Assembly: GCF_022341425.1 (NCBI RefSeq)
Contig: NZ_JABFUC010000006.1
Span: 186,001-250,000 of the forward strand
DNA from: Billgrantia campisalis
GTDB lineage: Bacteria > Pseudomonadota > Gammaproteobacteria > Pseudomonadales > Halomonadaceae
Direction of reading: 5' to 3'
Length of the DNA: 64,000 bases
Shown here: positions 26,844 to 34,766 of the stretch, one piece after another
Layout of the letters: every line of letters begins with the position of its first letter
Position numbering within the stretch: position 1 is the stretch's first letter
Translations under genes and position numbers: made by a program
The notes under the pieces: generated by a model
The model's database searches: none
Told to the model about the DNA's origin: nothing
The model's input: the letters and a program-made list of their open reading frames with translations, nothing else

Positions 26844-27082
26844 GCTGCGCCTCGGCGCTGTGGGTCTACGACCCGCGTTGGCCGGCACTGGTCCACCCCT
26901 TCGCCTCGGCCATCGACAGCGAACTACCGACTCCGCCCGAGCGGGTTCACCTGCTGCTGGACGGCAAGCCAAGCTGGGTGGAGGTCGAGGCGCGGGAGCA
27001 TGACCAGTGTTTCGCCGGCTACCCTGAAGAGAGCATCGCCGAGTGGCACCGACGGCTGGGCCTGGAAGAGGGGGAGTCATGA
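26741..27082 (+). pseudogene. Chimeric ORF: oxidase N-terminus joined to an unrelated tail
   Basis: 113 codons. Residues 1-34 are nearly identical to the start of the FAD oxidase at 28927, with the same ribosome site; after that the sequence changes to an unrelated tail (CASALWVYDP onwards, with a WVEVEAREHDQCF stretch). The tail does not resemble the oxidase and I do not recognise it. The simplest reading is a recombination scar that put a duplicated promoter and start codon on the 3' part of another gene. It could still be expressed as a small protein. Confidence 0.65.
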
Positions 27083-27121
27083 ACAAGCGACTTGCTTAGC
27101 TGATTTGCATGGAGGTCCCCG

Positions 27122-27898
27122 ATGCATCATGTGTGTTCACCTAGCGGCGCAACCGTCTCTTATGAACAGGACGGCCAGGGTCCGCCGCTTGTCCTCGTGC
27201 ATGGCAGTTTCACCGATCATCGGACGAACTGGCAGTTCGTCAAACCGATGCTTGCCAAGCAATTTACCGTTTATTCCATTGCCCGGCGTGGCCGCGGTGA
27301 AACGGATGCGACGGAATGGCATGGCGTAATGGACGAGGCCGGGGATGTTGGCGCGGTAGTGGAGGTGATCGACGAACCGGTATCTCTATTGGGGCACTCT
27401 TATGGAGCGCACATGGCACTGGCTGCGGCCATGGCGCTCTCGAGCCGCATCGCCAAGCTGGTGCTCTATGAACCGCCCAGGCCGGACCTCCTGGGAGCGG
27501 AGACGTTGAGGCGACTGGAGGAATTGGCTCGGGCACAGCGCTGGGAGTCATTTGTTATCACCTTCTTCCGCGACACCCTGCTCGTCCCGGAGACGGAGCT
27601 TGAGGCGCTTCAGGCAACGTCGCTTTGGCCGCCGATCGTCGCTGATGCCAAGGCGTCGCTCGGCGATATGCGCGCGTTGGCGAACCACCGTTTCGACCTG
27701 GAAAAGGCGGCGGGGTTAGGTGTCCCCGTCATGCTGCAGTTTGGCAGCGAAAGCCCGCGAGAGCTGTTTCTGACGGATGCCTTGGCCTCGGTGCTGCCGA
27801 ACGTGCAGGTAGAGGAACTCGCCGGCCAGGCGCATGAGGGCATGACGACGAACCCTGAGCAATACGTACAGTCGGTATCTCGATTCCTTCTGTCGTAG
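27122..27898 (+). CDS. Alpha/beta-fold hydrolase
   Basis: 258 residues with the usual landmarks: oxyanion-side HGSF near 27-30, nucleophile elbow GHSYG at 91-95 (Ser93), and a late histidine at about 238 (GQAHEGM). It would hydrolyse an ester, lactone or similar bond; the substrate is not predictable. ATG 27122 follows GGAGGTCCCCG. It begins 39 bases after the chimeric ORF and converges on the HxlR regulator; both lie between the two copies of the 270-bp repeat. Confidence 0.85.
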   Translation: MHHVCSPSGATVSYEQDGQGPPLVLVHGSFTDHRTNWQFVKPMLAKQFTVYSIARRGRGETDATEWHGVMDEAGDVGAVVEVIDEPVSLLGHSYGAHMALAAAMALSSRIAKLVLYEPPRPDLLGAETLRRLEELARAQRWESFVITFFRDTLLVPETELEALQATSLWPPIVADAKASLGDMRALANHRFDLEKAAGLGVPVMLQFGSESPRELFLTDALASVLPNVQVEELAGQAHEGMTTNPEQYVQSVSRFLLS

Positions 27899-27922
27899 CA
27901 TCACAGCCTTCGCACAAACAAT

Positions 27923-27956
27923 GCGCCCAGCTCACCTTTCAATGAGCCGTGGGCGC
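27923..27956. terminator. Bidirectional stem-loop between hydrolase and HxlR genes
   Basis: GCGCCCA (27923-27929) pairs with TGGGCGC (27950-27956), extended by AGCTCA/TGAGC with a two-base bulge. It lies between two convergent stops. T-tracts are weak. Confidence 0.5.
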
Positions 27957-27958
27957 GG

Positions 27959-28666
27959 TCATGCAGAGACCCGCTTGGGCTCGTCGGCGAATACGCTCAG
28001 CCCCAACCAGGTCTGCATGCTGCTCTGCAGCTGGCGTGATCCGGTCAGCTGTAGTTTGCCGGCGTCGAGGGCTTCCTGAACCGTCATCAGGCCCATCCAG
28101 ATGGCGGTCATGCTACGCAGGTCGCTGACCACATAGAGATCGACATCGTGGCCGGGATCCTTTTTGCAGAGGTCGACGACGCCATCCTCGCCCGACTTGT
28201 CGAAGACCACCCACCATTTCGCCTGGCCGGGGGTCACATCGTGGTACAGAAACTGAATCGTGACCCTGTGAGGAGGCAGCGGGTCGGGGTTCAGGTTGCG
28301 TCGCATGTCCCACATCAGCAGCGACGGGTCGAGGTTCTTCATGGAGAGCTGCGTCTCCAGCCAGCGCTGCCCCCAGCACCCCATCGCCATGATCACGGGC
28401 CTTAGCTCCTCGCCGGCTTCCGTCAGTTCGTACAATGGCGTCCCGCTGTTGGGGTCGAGGTGACGCCTCACCACCCCCAGCTCTTCCAGTTCGCGCAGCC
28501 GCTTCGACAGCAGGGCCGGTGAGATGTGAGGCAAGCCCCGGCGAAGGTCATTGAAGCGGTGACTGCCGCACAGCAATTCACGCACGACCAGCATGGTCCA
28601 ACGGGTGCCCAGCACCTCCGAGGCCATGGCCACGGGACAGAACTGCCCATATCCCCAGTCAGCCAT
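27959..28666 (-). CDS. HxlR-family regulator with C-terminal SCP2-like domain
   Basis: 235 residues. The winged helix of HxlR type covers about 10-105 (CPVAMASEVLGTRWTMLVVRELLCG and LSKRLRELEELGVVRR). The remainder resembles a sterol-carrier SCP2-like pocket (VVSDLRSMTAIWMGLMTVQEALDAGKLQL), a known combination in this family that could sense a hydrophobic ligand. ATG 28666 is preceded by GGGAGGG; the longer frame to 28768 runs into the repeated control region. It is divergent from the oxidase and likely regulates it. Confidence 0.82.
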   Translation of the reverse strand: MADWGYGQFCPVAMASEVLGTRWTMLVVRELLCGSHRFNDLRRGLPHISPALLSKRLRELEELGVVRRHLDPNSGTPLYELTEAGEELRPVIMAMGCWGQRWLETQLSMKNLDPSLLMWDMRRNLNPDPLPPHRVTIQFLYHDVTPGQAKWWVVFDKSGEDGVVDLCKKDPGHDVDLYVVSDLRSMTAIWMGLMTVQEALDAGKLQLTGSRQLQSSMQTWLGLSVFADEPKRVSA

Positions 28667-28760
28667 CAGTTTCCCTCCCAGCAGTCTTGTCGCCGTTGGC
28701 GTGGCTTTACTTATTACCGAGGATCGACGCCGCACCAGGCGAAGCGGTTCAGATCGTGAA

Positions 28761-29029
28761 TCAATCATCGTTGAGCGTTGCTGCTAGGCTCTATCGTATC
28801 CCTCCCCCTGAAAGGGAATGGCTGTCGATCCATGCCAGCCATGCATTGAGGGTGGCGCAACCTCAGGGGCTACGCAAACCAAGAGGGTAGCAGATCCCTT
28901 CAACATCCTTCGCGAGGAGAGCCGACATGAGAGCGATAACCTTGGAGGGTCGCGAGATCGACCTGACACCGGAGGTGCTCAACGGTTTGCAGGCGCAGCT
29001 GCAGGGCCCCCTGTTGATGCCCGACGACC
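28761..29029. repeat. Direct repeat copy 2: oxidase promoter and gene start
   Basis: The functional partner of 26574-26843. It begins with the inverted-repeat-like TCAATCATCGTTGA (28761-28774) and runs into codon 34 of the oxidase. A regulator site for the HxlR protein may lie in this shared upstream part. Confidence 0.85.
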
Positions 29030-30369
29030 CGGACTACGAGGCACCGCGCCGGCTGTGGAATGCGATGATCGACCGCCGGCCGGCCCTGGTGGCGCGGTGT
29101 CTGGGCGTCGCCGACGTGATGGCGTGTGTGCGGTTTGCCCGCGAGCATGACTTGCTGCTCTGCATCAAGGGCGGCGGTCACAATATCGCCGGGCTGGCGG
29201 TGGCCGACGGCGCGCTGATGCTCGACCTCTCGTTGATGCGCGGCGTTTGGGTCGACCGCGACCGCCGGGTGGCCCATGCCCAGGCGGGCTGCGTGCTCGG
29301 TGACGTGGATCGCGAGACCCAGGTGCATGGCCTGGCCACCGTGCTGGGTTTCATCTCGACCACCGGCATCGCCGGGCTCACCCTGGGGGGTGGCTTTGGC
29401 TACCTGACCCGGCGCTGGGGCTACACCACCGACAATGTGCTGGGCATGGACGTAGTGACCGCCGATGGCCAACTGGTCCATGCCAGTGCCGAGGAGAATC
29501 CCGACCTGTTCTGGGCCCTGCGCGGCGGTGGCGGCAACTTCGGCGTGGTGACCGGTTTCGATTACCGGCTGTACCCCGTCGGCCCGGAGGTGGTGGGAGG
29601 CGTGGTGGCCTGGCCCGCCAGCGAGGCTCCGGCGGTACTCGAGCTCTATCGGCGCTTGGCGGAAGAGGCACCGCCCGAGCTGACCCTGGTGGCTCTGATG
29701 CGGCCGGCGCCGCCGGCCCCCTGGCTGCCAAAGGAGTACCATGGTGAGCCGATCGTGGCGCTGCTCGCCTGCCACAGCGGCGATCCGGAGGCGGGCGAAG
29801 CGGCGGTCGCGCCGATCAAGGGGTTTGGCGAGCCCATCGGCGACGTGCTGGTGCGTCGGCCCTATGCGCAGATGCAAAAGCTGCTCGATGCCACCCAGCC
29901 CAAGGGGCGGCGCTACTACTGGAAGAGCGAGTATCTGCCGGGTATCGAGCCTGCGCTCTGCGAGAAGGCGATCGAGCATGCCGGGCGCATCCGCTCGCCG
30001 CACTCGGCGGTGATCCTGTTCCAGCTCGGCGGCGCCCTGAATCAGCTCGACAACGACCACTCGCCGGTGGGCAATCGCGATGCCCGCTACGTCTTCAACG
30101 CAGGCGGCGCCTGGGAGCAGCCGGAGGACGACGAGGCGAACATCGCCTGGGCCCGCGAGGCCTGGCAGGACCTCAAGGCGTTCTCCACCGGTGGCGCCTA
30201 CATCAACTTCCAGACCGAGGACGAAGGCCCCGAGCGAATGGAAGCGGCCCTCGGCCCCGCCCTTGAGCGACTCGCCGAGATCAAGCACCGTTGGGATCCG
30301 GACAACCGGTTCCGGGTCAATCGCAACATTCCGCCCGCCCGGACAGGGCCGGGGCAAGGCAATGCCTAA
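28927..30369 (+). CDS. FAD-linked oxidase of the berberine-bridge (BBE) type
   Basis: 480 residues: a PCMH FAD-binding domain (about 50-225) with GGGHNIAGLA, where His85 is the expected covalent FAD anchor, and TLGGGFGYLTRRWG; a BBE domain closes the protein (YINFQTEDE, then KHRWDPDNRFRVNRNI). The second flavin-linking cysteine of plant enzymes is not present (GFISTTG). Such flavoenzymes oxidise sugars, alcohols or alkaloid-like compounds with oxygen. The promoter and first 34 codons are duplicated upstream. A terminator follows. Confidence 0.88.
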   Translation: MRAITLEGREIDLTPEVLNGLQAQLQGPLLMPDDPDYEAPRRLWNAMIDRRPALVARCLGVADVMACVRFAREHDLLLCIKGGGHNIAGLAVADGALMLDLSLMRGVWVDRDRRVAHAQAGCVLGDVDRETQVHGLATVLGFISTTGIAGLTLGGGFGYLTRRWGYTTDNVLGMDVVTADGQLVHASAEENPDLFWALRGGGGNFGVVTGFDYRLYPVGPEVVGGVVAWPASEAPAVLELYRRLAEEAPPELTLVALMRPAPPAPWLPKEYHGEPIVALLACHSGDPEAGEAAVAPIKGFGEPIGDVLVRRPYAQMQKLLDATQPKGRRYYWKSEYLPGIEPALCEKAIEHAGRIRSPHSAVILFQLGGALNQLDNDHSPVGNRDARYVFNAGGAWEQPEDDEANIAWAREAWQDLKAFSTGGAYINFQTEDEGPERMEAALGPALERLAEIKHRWDPDNRFRVNRNIPPARTGPGQGNA

Positions 30370-30434
30370 CGGCGCAAGGCGATCGCTGAGGCAGTCACGC
30401 CGGCACTGCGCCAGCAGAAGGCGTGTATTCACAA

Positions 30435-30467
30435 CCCAAAAGGCCCGCGATCTCTCGCGGGCCCTTT
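30435..30467. terminator. Bidirectional terminator after the oxidase
   Basis: A GGCCCGCGA / TCGCGGGCC stem (30442-30450 with 30455-30463), 4-base loop, CTTT on the plus side and AAAA on the other, so it can serve both the oxidase and the small minus-strand gene. Confidence 0.75.
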
Positions 30468-30503
30468 CAATACCGTACGATTCGAAATCGTACAGCAGGA
30501 TGC

Positions 30504-30842
30504 CTAGGCAACCCCCGACTTTTCCCGGAAGTGCTCCCATGCATGGTGATACAGAACGCCGGCATACCCGTTGCGCTGCATGACCTTGAGGATCTTGGCG
30601 GGGTCGCCGCCAGTAAGCGCCTTGTGCAATTTCGCGCGCTGTTCGTCATCGAGGGCTTCGTACCAGTGGTACGGCTCCCCCCTGGCGTTGCCCTCTTCGG
30701 CCTTGCGTATCAGGTCAACTTCGATCCGCCCGCCATGTCGATACAGGATATCGTAGCCCTCCTGTAGGCGGTCCGTCGGCACATCGCACGGCTTTTCGAG
30801 GCTTTCCAGCACGTTGTAGTAGTAATAGCTCAGCGGTTGCAT
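30504..30842 (-). CDS. Small conserved-looking protein of unknown function
   Basis: 112 residues, acidic and basic residues mixed, no signal peptide, no membrane segment. It begins MQPLSYYYYNVLESLEKP and contains a helix-rich EALDDEQRAKLHKAL stretch. A good ribosome site (GGAG, seven bases before the ATG), typical codon use and a terminator at its 3' side support a real gene. I do not recognise the family. Confidence 0.65.
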   Translation of the reverse strand: MQPLSYYYYNVLESLEKPCDVPTDRLQEGYDILYRHGGRIEVDLIRKAEEGNARGEPYHWYEALDDEQRAKLHKALTGGDPAKILKVMQRNGYAGVLYHHAWEHFREKSGVA

Positions 30843-31050
30843 GTGGCTTCTCCAGCGGTATGCCGTGGCTCATCCATCCTTGCTTGGTTTCCTGTGGTCC
30901 ATGTTGCCTTAGGCAGGGCAGCAAACTCAATTGACATAGCGCAACTCGACAGGCGGAGGCCTCCTGATGGTTGGCTGCTGCCATCGCCAACTATTGCGCT
31001 ACCGGCTCCGGGCCGTCGCCACCCGCCAGGCCGTGCGGCGCCTGCCGCGC

Positions 31051-31956
31051 CTAAGCCCAGCGCTGGTCGGCGGTAAAGGCCACGGTGAACCAGCGCCGCT
31101 CTGGCGGGATGGTGAGCCCGGCGCTGATCTGCTCACGAATCTCGTCCATCAGCGCCACGCCCTGGCCCACGGCAAAGTCGGGCGTGGTGACGATATGGAT
31201 CTCGATAAAGTGGCCGCGGCCTGCCTTGGCCACATGGCTAAAGTACTCCAGCAGGCCCTCGCGCGCCATCACCGGCGCCATGGCGGCGTGCACCTCGCGG
31301 TCGATCTTGCTCGGCGCGATCAAGAACACCTCCTTCATGGCCCGCTTCACGATGCCGATCGGCACTGGCATGAAGCAGACCGTCAGCACCACCAGCAGCA
31401 GCGAGTCGATGTAGCGGGTCCAGTGCGCCTGGGGGGTGCCCTGAAGCAGCAGGGCGATGAGGAAGGCGACGAACAGGGCGGTGGTGATCAGCGCGGCCAT
31501 CATCCAGCCCTGCATGTCGATGCGCACGAACTCCGACTGGGCGCGCCGGTTGATGCGCTTCTGGTAGATCACCATGGTGAAGCAGACGATGGCCACCACC
31601 CCCGCGTAGGCGATGGCGATATCGAAATCGAGCTCGCGGCCGCCCTCCATCAGCCCCTGCACGGCGTTCAGGAAGGCATAGAAACAGAGCAGCATCAGGA
31701 TGCTGCCGTTCAGCGCGGCGACCAGCGGCTCCAGATGCCAGTAGCCGTGCTGGAAGCGCTGGCTGGCCTCGCGCATGGCGAGCTTCGACACCACCAGGGC
31801 GAGGCCCGACATGGCGGCATCGATGGTGGAGAAGACACCGTCGAAGAGGATCGACTGGGAGCCGGCCAGCAGGCCGAAGGTGACCCCCAGGCTGGAGACC
31901 ACCAGGGTCACGACGATGGAGACTTTCAGGGCGTGCTGTTCAAGGGTGGCTTGCAT
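31051..31956 (-). CDS. CDF-like cation efflux protein with unusual metal site
   Basis: 301 residues: six hydrophobic helices and a C-terminal cytosolic domain, the CDF layout. The canonical HxxxD metal pairs are replaced: helix 2 reads FDGVFSTIDAAMS and helix 5 RIDMQGWMMAA, both without histidine. Aspartate-rich sites occur in manganese or iron members, and some relatives may not transport zinc. Start at ATG 31956; an in-frame TTG at 31977 is less likely. The gene upstream is the BCCT carrier on the same strand, 119 bases away. Confidence 0.78.
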   Translation of the reverse strand: MQATLEQHALKVSIVVTLVVSSLGVTFGLLAGSQSILFDGVFSTIDAAMSGLALVVSKLAMREASQRFQHGYWHLEPLVAALNGSILMLLCFYAFLNAVQGLMEGGRELDFDIAIAYAGVVAIVCFTMVIYQKRINRRAQSEFVRIDMQGWMMAALITTALFVAFLIALLLQGTPQAHWTRYIDSLLLVVLTVCFMPVPIGIVKRAMKEVFLIAPSKIDREVHAAMAPVMAREGLLEYFSHVAKAGRGHFIEIHIVTTPDFAVGQGVALMDEIREQISAGLTIPPERRWFTVAFTADQRWA

Positions 31957-32075
31957 GACTGTTCTCGTTTTATGCAATTTTTCTCATTCTATAACCCCAT
32001 TGCACAGGGGAGCGACGACAGCGGCAGCGGATGCGACTTCAAGGGCGAATCCGCTGCCGTCTGGCGCGAGGCCGT

Positions 32076-33665
32076 TCAGCCGGCTGCTTTGGCCTGCTTC
32101 ACGGCTGTCGGCAGGATGCCCTGTTCACGCGCCAGGGCGTAGGCGGCACGGGGGCCGGTCCACAGAGTGGGCAGCAGGATCAGCGAGACCGGAATCGCGG
32201 TGATCACGATGAACTGCTGCAGGGCGCCGATCTGTCCCGCGCCCATGTAGAGCAGGATACCCGCCATCAGCGCCATGGCGATGCCCCAGAAGGCACGTAC
32301 CAGCGGGCTCGGCGCGTCGTGGCCGGCGCACACCACGGCGATGGCATAGCTCATGGAGTCGCCGGTGGTGGCCACGAAGATGCTGGTCAGCAGCAGGATG
32401 GCCAATGCCATCAGGGTGCCGCCCGGCAGCGCCTGGGCCACGGTCAGGGTAGCCACATCGAACTGGAAGTTGTTGAGTGCTTCACCCAGGTCGATCACCC
32501 CGGTCAGCTGGTAGTGGATGCCGGAGCCGCCCAGCAGGGTGAACCAGATCGTGGTGGCCACCGGGGCCATTACCGCCACGGCCAGGATCATCTCGCGGAT
32601 GGTGCGCCCGCGGGAGATACGTGCCACGAAGATCGCCATCAGCGGCGCGTAGCCGATGAACCAGGCGAAGAAGAACACCGTCCACCACTGCATCCACCAG
32701 GCCGGCGCGGTTTCGGCGGTCATGGTGGCCATGGCGAAGAACGACGACAGGTACTCGCCGAAGCCCTGGGCGAAGGCGTTAACCAGAAAGAGGGTGGGGC
32801 CGGCCACCAGGATCACCGCGGCGATGGCCAGCGCCAGGAAGACGTTGAAGCGGCTAAGGATCTGGATGCCCTTATGAATGCCGGTCATCGCGGAGGTGAC
32901 ATAGACCGCCGCCAGCAACACCAGGATGCCGAGCTGGGTGCCATAGCCCTGGCTGACCCCGAACAGCTCGTGCAGCCCGAAGCTCACCTGGGTGGCGAGA
33001 AAGCCGATGGGGCCGACCGTGCCCGCGACCACCGCGATCACGCAGCAGGCGTCCACCAGGCTGCCGAAGGCGCCCCTCATGATGCGCTCGCCGAACACCG
33101 GGTAGAGCAGGGTACGCGGCTGCAGCGGCTGGCCCTTCACGTAGTGGGCATGGGCCAGCACGATGGCGCTGAGCGAGCCCAGCACCGCCCAGGCCAGAAA
33201 GCCCCAGTGCATGAACGACTGGGCCAGGGCGCCGGCCACGGCCTCGGCGGTGCCCGCCTGGGTCTCGAAGGCCGGCGGAGTCACCACGAAGTGGTAGACC
33301 GGCTCGCCGGCGGCGAAGAAGACGCCGCCCCCGGCCAGCAGGGTGCACATGATCATCGACAGCCACTTGAAGGTGCCGATCTGCGGGCTCTCCAGATTGC
33401 CGACCCGCGCCCCGGCGGCCGGCGAGATGGCCACGCCGATGGCGATGACGAAGGTCAGCAGCAGCAGGAGCTGGAAGTAGGTGCCGAGCGTGGCCGCCGT
33501 CCAGGCGAAGCCGGCGCCGATGCTGTCGGCCACCCGATCGATATCGAACAGCGACAGGCCGACGAAGGCGACGATGAAACCGACCGTGAGCAGCAGCACG
33601 ATGGGATCGCCGAGGCGCGACAGCGCCGAGGGGGCGGCGGGGGAGGGGGTGTTCTGGGATGACAT
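32076..33665 (-). CDS. BCCT family betaine/choline-type transporter
   Basis: 529 residues with about 12 membrane helices. The BCCT signature in helix 8 is present: WWMQWWTVFFFAWFIGYAP followed by VARISRGRTIREM. The helix 3 region reads AGGGVFFAAGEPVYHF, a glycine-rich stretch that differs from the GMGIG of sodium-coupled BetP. The family imports quaternary ammonium compounds for osmoprotection or catabolism, fitting a halophile. The N- and C-terminal tails are short, so osmosensing by a long tail is not expected. Confidence 0.9.
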   Translation of the reverse strand: MSSQNTPSPAAPSALSRLGDPIVLLLTVGFIVAFVGLSLFDIDRVADSIGAGFAWTAATLGTYFQLLLLLTFVIAIGVAISPAAGARVGNLESPQIGTFKWLSMIMCTLLAGGGVFFAAGEPVYHFVVTPPAFETQAGTAEAVAGALAQSFMHWGFLAWAVLGSLSAIVLAHAHYVKGQPLQPRTLLYPVFGERIMRGAFGSLVDACCVIAVVAGTVGPIGFLATQVSFGLHELFGVSQGYGTQLGILVLLAAVYVTSAMTGIHKGIQILSRFNVFLALAIAAVILVAGPTLFLVNAFAQGFGEYLSSFFAMATMTAETAPAWWMQWWTVFFFAWFIGYAPLMAIFVARISRGRTIREMILAVAVMAPVATTIWFTLLGGSGIHYQLTGVIDLGEALNNFQFDVATLTVAQALPGGTLMALAILLLTSIFVATTGDSMSYAIAVVCAGHDAPSPLVRAFWGIAMALMAGILLYMGAGQIGALQQFIVITAIPVSLILLPTLWTGPRAAYALAREQGILPTAVKQAKAAG

Positions 33666-34006
33666 CAGGACGCTCTAGTTGCGGAGAGTGTGTGCGCCGA
33701 TGAGCCATGGCGCCGACTAGAGCGGCGGCATTCTAGCAATCTTCGACCTAAGTCTAAAGCCTGGGGCAAGCCGACCCTGGCCGCAGGACAGGCTCAGCCT
33801 TGTGACCATGTTAGCCGTTGCTTTTCTTTGCCAGCCCGTCAAAGGTTACATAGGCTGGTTGGTCAAGGCCGCCGAAGACGGCCGTTGGCAGGGAGCAGAC
33901 CACGAGCCGAACAGCCCCGGAAAACGGACTACCGCAGGAAGGTGGCAGGAGGCCATCGCGCTATGCCGGGTAGGGGCGGTAGCGTGCCCGGGTGTCAGGT
34001 TTTTCG
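33666..34006. other. Intergenic stretch between BCCT gene and integron remnant
   Basis: No gene is supported here. The first 150 bases hold the BCCT upstream region; a short GGCCG/CGGCC stem lies near 33867-33883. Beyond about 33,900 the sequence is featureless to me. Confidence 0.5.
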
Positions 34007-34212
34007 CTAACCCAGCGGGCTGCGTACACCGGCAAAGCCTTCCCAGGACATGCGTATAGATCTGGGTAGTCTCCACGCTTTTATGCCCGAGTAGCACCTG
34101 AACGGTGCGGATATCCGTGCCTTGGCTCAATAACTGGGTAGCGATTATGTCGTAGGGTGTGGCAGGTGCCGGGGCGCGGCAGCGATGCGGCCTTCATCGC
34201 CTGCTTAACAGT
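34007..34212 (-). pseudogene. intI: Integron integrase remnant (C-terminal end, frameshifted)
   Basis: On the minus strand the end of a tyrosine recombinase can be read across three frames: [20 protein letters not shown], then [20 protein letters not shown] and [13 protein letters not shown], then [10 protein letters not shown] and a stop. These carry the H-xx-R, H and Y catalytic positions and the GVRSP tail typical of IntI. Two frameshifts and loss of everything upstream make it inactive. Similarity stops at a GTT on the plus strand (34211-34213), where the first cassette begins. Orientation opposite to the cassettes is as expected for an integron. Confidence 0.8.
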
Positions 34213-34253
34213 TATGCAGACTGGAATCCAAGGGGCATAAGGATGATCAGGCA

Positions 34254-34514
34254 ATGGGAAGATACTCAAAGATAAGGCAGATGATCCTGTCGGGAAGCTC
34301 AGATACGAACGTTGAGTTCTCAGTCCTCTGTCAGCTTCTGGTCCGGCTCGGTTTCGAGGAACGGGTCAGAGGCAGTCACCATATATTTTCTCGGGATGGG
34401 GTGACGGAGATACTCAATCTGCAGCCCAAGGGGAGCAAGGCCAAGCCATATCAGGTCAAACAAGTTCGGAGTATCCTGGTCAAGTACCGGTTGGGAGAGA
34501 CTGATGTCGATTAA
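34254..34514 (+). CDS. hicA: HicA-type mRNA interferase toxin
   Basis: 86 residues with the double-stranded-RNA-binding-like fold of HicA: LVRLGFEERVRGSHHIFSR, where the histidine of GSHH is the expected catalytic residue, and a C-terminal KPYQVKQVRSIL helix. HicA cleaves mRNA and is neutralised by HicB. It overlaps hicB by 11 bases, toxin first, as usual. This pair is the first cassette of the array; toxin-antitoxin cassettes are known to stabilise large cassette arrays. Confidence 0.85.
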   Translation: MGRYSKIRQMILSGSSDTNVEFSVLCQLLVRLGFEERVRGSHHIFSRDGVTEILNLQPKGSKAKPYQVKQVRSILVKYRLGETDVD

Positions 34515-34716
34515 GTACGAGATGATCATCTACTGGAGCGATGAGGACCAGTCCTTCGTCGTGGAGGTTCCTGAGTTGCCAGGCTGCATGGCCGACGGAG
34601 AAACCTATGAAGAGGCTGTGGCGAATGCTCAGCAGGTCATTGGGGAGTGGATCGAGACTGCGCGGGAGCTTGGACGGCCGATCCCGGAGCCGCGAGGGCG
34701 ATTGATGTATGCATAA
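34504..34716 (+). CDS. hicB: HicB-type antitoxin
   Basis: 70 residues, the short HicB form: a partial RNase H-like fold with WSDEDQSFVVEVPELPGCMADGETYEEA and a final helix. It lacks the C-terminal DNA-binding domain found in longer HicB proteins, so autoregulation, if any, must involve the HicAB complex in another way. The stop (34714-34716) lies inside the first bases of the attC site, typical of compact cassettes. Confidence 0.85.
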   Translation: MSIKYEMIIYWSDEDQSFVVEVPELPGCMADGETYEEAVANAQQVIGEWIETARELGRPIPEPRGRLMYA

Positions 34717-34766
34717 CAAGGCCATCCAGCCGACGCTCGTGCCTCGCGCGGCTGATGGCCGGCGTT
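34711..34766 (+). other. attC site 1 (interrupted by the IS at its GTT)
   Basis: GCATAAC (34711-34717), then GGCCATCCAGCCG and CGGCTGATGGCC, which pair with one extra base as attC hairpins do, then GGCGTT (34761-34766). The remainder (GTTAACT, 36575-36581) lies beyond the IS. Removing the IS and one GTT restores a normal attC end. Confidence 0.8.

Noticed and set aside
30843..31050. A small gene or regulatory site around the GGAGGCCTCC palindrome near 30955
   Set aside because: A single short palindrome with no good frame, start site or neighbour that would explain it.
32031..33662. A 543-codon plus-strand frame opposite the BCCT gene
   Set aside because: Its product is a His/Gln/Arg/Gly-rich shadow without any recognisable motif; the minus-strand protein carries the complete BCCT signature.
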